Origin: Microbacterium hydrocarbonoxydans
GTDB lineage: Bacteria > Actinomycetota > Actinomycetes > Actinomycetales > Microbacteriaceae
DNA length: 64,000 bases
Reading direction: 5' to 3'
Assembly: GCF_011752045.1 (NCBI RefSeq)
Contig: NZ_JAAKXW010000005.1
Span: 1 to 64,000 of the forward strand
The notes under the pieces are model-generated. The model was not told where the DNA came from. It was given only the letters and a program-made list of their open reading frames with translations, and made no database searches. Shown one piece after another: positions 60,040 through 64,000 of the stretch. Within the stretch, counting starts at the first letter, position 1, and every line of letters begins with the position of its first letter. A program made the position numbers and the translations under genes.

Positions 60040-61194
60040 ATGGAGTTCGCCTCTACGATGCGACGCGATGCGACCTTGCTCCGGCTGAGCCGGGGTGAGT
60101 CGCTGACCACCCCCGAACGCATCGTCGTCCTCGTCATCGCAGGCGGTGTCGTCGTCCTCGACGCGCTCAGCCTGGTCCTCACCCGCGGAGCCGACCCCGT
60201 CGCGACGCTGTTCAGCATCGTGACCACCTCGGCGTTCGCCCTCTACCTCTGGTCTCCGCTCTGGGCCACCTGCGCCCTCGGGATCATGTTCGTCCTCTCG
60301 TTCCTCACGGAGAACGAGACCCAGGTGCTGCTGGCCGTCGCCGTGGCGGCCGGCCTGATCATGCGCCTGGGCTGGACCTCGCTCATCCTCGCCTACGTCG
60401 GCGCCTTCCTGGTGGGCACCGGGATCATCGCCTACGGAGACCTCAGTGTCCCCGTGAACGTCGGCATCTACCTCATCGTCGCGACCCTGGCCGGCGCGAT
60501 CGGCTTCGGCCTGCGCCTCGCCTTCGCGCGGGGCAGGCGGCTCGAACTGCAGCTGGAGCAGCAGGTCGCCGAGCAGGCCGAGCAGGAGCGCGAGGCCGTG
60601 CTCGCAGAGCGCCGGTGGATCGCCGGCGAGCTCCACGACAGCATCGCCCATCACCTCACGGTCGTCGCCCTGCACGTGCAGATGCTCGACGATGCGACCG
60701 TCAGCGCCTCCTCGCAGGAGGCGATCCGCATCGCCGCTCGCAAGGCCATGGCGGACCTCCGCTTCGTCATCGAACTCGCCGACGACGGGCCGCGCTCCGC
60801 GGGCGTGCAGACCGGAGACCTCGCGGCGGCGATCGACGAGGCCCGCTCCGAGTTCGAAGCGGCGGGGCACGACGTCGTCCTCCGCGGCGACCCTCGCGAC
60901 GAACGCATCCCGCGCGCCGCCGAGATCATCCTCGCCCGGATCGTGCGCGAGTCGGCGACGAACGTCCTGAAGTACGCCGGCGAGGGCGCGGTCTCGGTCC
61001 TGCTCGACGTCGACGACGAGTCGGTCGCGCTGACGATCCTCAGCCCGCTCCCGCTGACGCCTCGACGCGAGCTCTCCTCCAGCGGGACAGGTCTCGGCCG
61101 TATGGCGGAGCGGGTCATCGGAGCCAGCGGCGAGTTCAGTGCCGGCGAATCCGAGGGTCTCTGGAGGGTGCTGGCCCGGGTCCCCCTGGTCTGA
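60040..61194 (+). CDS. Histidine kinase, HisKA_3 type
   Basis: This 384-residue membrane kinase starts at the ATG at 60040 with AACAGGAGATAG upstream. It has about five helices in the first 165 residues with no large outside loop, so it probably senses a signal in the membrane. The dimerization helix carries the phospho-acceptor His199 in AGELHDSIAHHLTVVALHVQ. The ATPase domain has ESATNVLKYAG (N box) and SGTGLGRMAERV (G box). Its partner should be the regulator at 59156. Confidence 0.9.
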   Translation: MEFASTMRRDATLLRLSRGESLTTPERIVVLVIAGGVVVLDALSLVLTRGADPVATLFSIVTTSAFALYLWSPLWATCALGIMFVLSFLTENETQVLLAVAVAAGLIMRLGWTSLILAYVGAFLVGTGIIAYGDLSVPVNVGIYLIVATLAGAIGFGLRLAFARGRRLELQLEQQVAEQAEQEREAVLAERRWIAGELHDSIAHHLTVVALHVQMLDDATVSASSQEAIRIAARKAMADLRFVIELADDGPRSAGVQTGDLAAAIDEARSEFEAAGHDVVLRGDPRDERIPRAAEIILARIVRESATNVLKYAGEGAVSVLLDVDDESVALTILSPLPLTPRRELSSSGTGLGRMAERVIGASGEFSAGESEGLWRVLARVPLV

Positions 61195-61229
61195 GCCGAA
61201 GATTTTCCGATATACCGGAATGCAACTCT

Positions 61230-61263
61230 GGCCGAAGGTCTAATGCCGTATCGACCTTTGGCC
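61230..61263. promoter_or_regulatory. Inverted pair GGCCGAAGGTC / GACCTTTGGCC
   Basis: The arms at 61230-61240 and 61253-61263 match in 10 of 11 positions with a 12-base spacer. The GACCTTTGGCC form is similar in style to binding boxes of DosR-type NarL regulators, but I would not assign it. It lies 36 bases after the kinase stop. No protein gene starts from it except a 22-codon ORF without a ribosome-binding site. Confidence 0.45.
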
Positions 61264-61312
61264 CTTATGACTGCACAGCGGCCTCACTACCGTGGAAGCA
61301 AGCCGAGAAGAG

Positions 61313-61408
61313 GCGTCCCCAGCGCCTTGGCCTGAAGCGTCCCCAGCGCTTCTTGCGATCGCGAGCGCGACCTCTGGCTTCTGAAACCCCAATCGCGCTC
61401 GCGATCGC
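61313..61408. terminator. Direct repeats and 16-bp hairpin between kinase and GntR genes
   Basis: GCGTCCCCAGCGC occurs twice (61313-61325 and 61337-61349), 24 bases apart. GCGATCGCGAGCGCGA (61355-61370) and its exact complement (61393-61408) then form a perfect 16-bp stem with a 22-base loop. It sits past the GntR stop at 61453 and 160 bases past the kinase stop, so it can terminate both. Together with the upstream boxes, 61264-61408 could also be a small RNA with its own terminator. Confidence 0.55.
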
Positions 61409-61452
61409 CAACGTCTCGTCGGCCGGCGATCCGATCGCCGCAGCCGTGCCCG

Positions 61453-62196
61453 TCAGCCTCCGACCGCGCGCATGAAGTGGCCGTCGGTGGAGATCCCGGA
61501 TGCCGCGACGGTGAAGCGCACGACCTCGCTGAGGTAGCGGTCCTCCGAGGCTTCGAAGATGCGGCCCTCCGCATCCCTCGACGTCCGGCTCAGTCGCAGG
61601 ATCGGGGTGCCCTGCGGGACGCGCAGCAGCGCGGCGTCCTGCTCGTCTGCCGCGACCGCGTCGATCTCGTGCTGCAGTCCGACGATCGGGTGCCCGACCG
61701 AGGCGAGATGCTCGGTGATCGACACCGCGTCGAGGTCGACGTCGAAGAGATTCCGGCCCGCGTCCTCGGTGTAGAAGAGCCGCTCGAGCATCGTCGGGCG
61801 ACCGTCGAGCAGCCGCAGTCGCACGACGCCCACGATGGTGTCGTCGGGGCCGACGCCGAGCGCCTCCGCCTTGGCTCCGGCGCGCCGGAGGCTGAGCTCC
61901 TGGGTCTGCGCTCCGGGTGTGACGCCGAGCTCCCTGGCCCAGCGCGTGAACGGCACCGACACGTCGACGGCCTGGTTCGCCTTGCGCGCCACCACGCGCG
62001 CGGGGCGGCCGCGGCTCGTCTCGATGAGCCCCTCGGATCTCAGCGCGGCGAGGGCGTTGCGGATCGGGCCGCGCGACGTGCTCCACCGCTGGGCGAGCTC
62101 GGCCTCGGTGGGCACATCGTCTCCCGGGCGCAGGATGCCGGCTGAGATCCGCTCGCGCAGGTCGTCGGCGATCTGGGTGTACACAGCTTCTGCCAC
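61453..62196 (-). CDS. GntR-family regulator, HutC/UTRA type
   Basis: This 247-residue protein starts at the ATG at 62196. The winged helix is YTQIADDLRERISAGILRPG, then DVPTEAELAQRWSTSRGPIRNALAALRSEGLI. A UTRA ligand domain follows (VPFTRWARELGVTPGAQTQE, LERLFYTEDAGRNLFDVDLD, PILRLSRTSRDAEGRIFEAS). It is divergent from the PhnD gene, like PhnF regulators of phosphonate uptake, and should control that locus. Confidence 0.88.
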   Translation of the reverse strand: MAEAVYTQIADDLRERISAGILRPGDDVPTEAELAQRWSTSRGPIRNALAALRSEGLIETSRGRPARVVARKANQAVDVSVPFTRWARELGVTPGAQTQELSLRRAGAKAEALGVGPDDTIVGVVRLRLLDGRPTMLERLFYTEDAGRNLFDVDLDAVSITEHLASVGHPIVGLQHEIDAVAADEQDAALLRVPQGTPILRLSRTSRDAEGRIFEASEDRYLSEVVRFTVAASGISTDGHFMRAVGG

Positions 62197-62278
62197 ATAG
62201 GCATACTACTTCGCCACCTCGCGCCAGGCCTGCACGTTCGGTTGATGTTAATGCGGGAGAACCGTGGGTAAACGAGGG

Positions 62279-62304
62279 TTGAACTCTTCCAAGTTAGGTA
62301 TATT
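62279..62304 (+). promoter_or_regulatory. Candidate promoter of the phn operon
   Basis: TTGAAC (62279-62284) and TATATT (62299-62304) resemble -35 and -10 boxes, but the 14-base spacer is short. The AAGTTAGGTATATTT stretch is the most AT-rich part of the divergent gap and may carry the GntR operator. No good palindrome is visible. Confidence 0.3.
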
Positions 62305-62364
62305 TCTCGGCTCGCCGCCTGAGAGAGTCTTCGTGGATCACCCCTCATACCCTGAAAGGTCCTC

Positions 62365-63291
62365 ATGAAGCTCCGTGCTCTCCCCGCCCTCGCCGGCGCC
62401 GCGGTCCTCGCTCTCGGCCTCGCTGCCTGCTCCGGTTCGGCAGGCGCCACCGACGCCGGCACCGACGAGTCGTCCACGGGCTCCGGCTACGCGGTCGACG
62501 AGAACACCCTCGTCTTCGGCGTCGTCCCCGACTCGGTGGACACCGAGACCAACTATCAGCCGCTCATGGACTACATCGCCGAGATCACCGGCAAGACGGT
62601 CGAGTACCACGAATCGACCGACTACGCCGCCCTCATCGAGGCCGCGGTCGCGGGCAAGGTCGACGTCGCCTCGTTCTCCGGCTTCACCTACGTCACCGCC
62701 ACCAACAACGGCGCCGAGCTCACCCCGATCTCCTCGATCGTCACCGAGGAGGGCCAGGAGCCGGGTTACTACTCGCAGGCCATCGTCCCCGTCGGCAGCG
62801 ACATCGAGGGCATCGAGGACTTCGCGGGCAAGAAGGTCTGCTTCGTCGACCCGTCGTCGACCTCGGGCTATCTCTTCCCGTCGTACAACCTGCTCGAGGC
62901 CGGCATCGACCCGAAGAGCGACATCACGCCTGTCTTCGCCGGCAAGCACGACGTGAGCGTGCAGAAGGTGGGCGAGGGCGTGGAGTGCGAGGCGGGCTTC
63001 GCCGAGGACTCCGAGGTCGAGAAGTCGGACAAGGTGAAGGTCGTCGCCGAGACCATGGTGCCCGGTGCGCCGCTCGTCTACGCGTCGAGCCTTCCCGAGG
63101 AGGTCGCGACGCAGCTCGTGGACGGCCTCGCGGAGATCACCGTAGACGACATCATCGCCGCGGGCATCGACAGCGCCGACTCCGACGCCTTCCGCAGCGT
63201 CTTCTACGCCACGAAGCCGGTCGACGACGAGTACTACGACCTCATCCGCGACATCTGCGAGAAGACCGAAGCGGAGCAGTGCCAGGGCTGA
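62365..63291 (+). CDS. phnD: Phosphate/phosphite/phosphonate-binding lipoprotein
   Basis: This 308-residue protein starts at the ATG at 62365 with AAAGGTCCTC upstream. It has a lipoprotein signal (MKLRALPALAGAAVLALGLA, then AC, with the lipidated Cys in LAAC). The mature part has FGVVPDSVDTETNYQPLMDY, EYHESTDYAALIEAAVAGKV, and KVCFVDPSSTSGYLFPSYNL, the PhnD signature. It binds oxyanions of reduced or organic phosphorus and delivers them to the ABC importer. The ATPase gene starts 44 bases downstream. Confidence 0.9.
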   Translation: MKLRALPALAGAAVLALGLAACSGSAGATDAGTDESSTGSGYAVDENTLVFGVVPDSVDTETNYQPLMDYIAEITGKTVEYHESTDYAALIEAAVAGKVDVASFSGFTYVTATNNGAELTPISSIVTEEGQEPGYYSQAIVPVGSDIEGIEDFAGKKVCFVDPSSTSGYLFPSYNLLEAGIDPKSDITPVFAGKHDVSVQKVGEGVECEAGFAEDSEVEKSDKVKVVAETMVPGAPLVYASSLPEEVATQLVDGLAEITVDDIIAAGIDSADSDAFRSVFYATKPVDDEYYDLIRDICEKTEAEQCQG

Positions 63292-63335
63292 AGCCCGGCA
63301 CCGTCCACCACCGGTAAGAACACGGGAGAACCGAC

Positions 63336-64000
<665 letters not shown>

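Noticed and set aside
61267..61335. 22-codon ORF after the GACCTTTGGCC box
   Set aside because: No ribosome-binding site, basic low-complexity product, and it contains the first direct repeat. Kept only as part of a possible small RNA.

Overview
The window is from a high-GC actinobacterium. Dense gene packing, many GTG starts, coupled stop/start overlaps and the style of the intergenic repeats suggest Microbacteriaceae, most likely Microbacterium or a close relative. That placement is an inference from style and gene content, because no rRNA or other marker gene is present. I saw no tRNA, rRNA, CRISPR array or intact insertion sequence.

Region 1 (1-13.2 kb): the tail of an unknown gene, a helix-turn-helix remnant, a LysE-type exporter, a flavin monooxygenase/MarR pair and a small unknown gene. 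Then comes a protease/lipase block: a large membrane protein ending in a patatin-like domain, a 162-residue protein with an LNPQPLPP motif, and a divergent operon encoding an S8 peptidase and an M14 carboxypeptidase fused to a VWA domain. Both peptidases lack signal peptides. Region 2 (13.2-20.8 kb): a DUF222/HNH gene bracketed by inverted repeats (REP13E12-like), then a four-gene operon of ECF-type sigma factor, small partner protein, S8 peptidase with five NPFKA repeats, and TPR-CHAT protease-like protein. This operon is the best candidate for an undescribed system: a dedicated transcription factor with two cytosolic proteases.

Region 3 (20.8-30.6 kb): HAD hydrolase, a membrane protein, three translationally coupled exported proteins, a PEP mutase-like enzyme, a DUF899 protein, an MFS efflux pump, a GCS2-type ligase, small stress proteins (SAP/Rho-N-like, CsbD) and a strikingly Met/Cys-rich copper-storage-like protein. 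Region 4 (30.6-41 kb): a sugar-uptake locus (GH3 glycosidase, two ABC permeases, binding lipoprotein, divergent LacI regulator with a perfect palindromic operator), then a TetR regulator with twin operators controlling an NCS1 permease and a beta-lactamase-fold hydrolase.

Region 5 (40.7-48.3 kb): a tryptophan-to-anthranilate operon (kynA, metal amidohydrolase, kynU, PaaX-type regulator) that appears leaderless, then an amidase, an agmatine deiminase-family enzyme and a divergent TetR regulator. Region 6 (48.3-57.1 kb): group II PLP decarboxylase, alpha/beta hydrolase, a second NCS1 permease coupled to an isochorismatase-like hydrolase, M18 aminopeptidase, class B-type acid phosphatase, DMT transporter and a membrane protein with an antisense-derived tail. 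Region 7 (57.2-64 kb): a second copy of the DUF222/HNH element with a 113-bp hairpin identical to that behind copy 1, a NarL-type two-component system with a 15-codon ORF ahead of the kinase, and a GntR-regulated phosphonate/phosphite uptake locus (PhnD, PhnC) that runs off the end.
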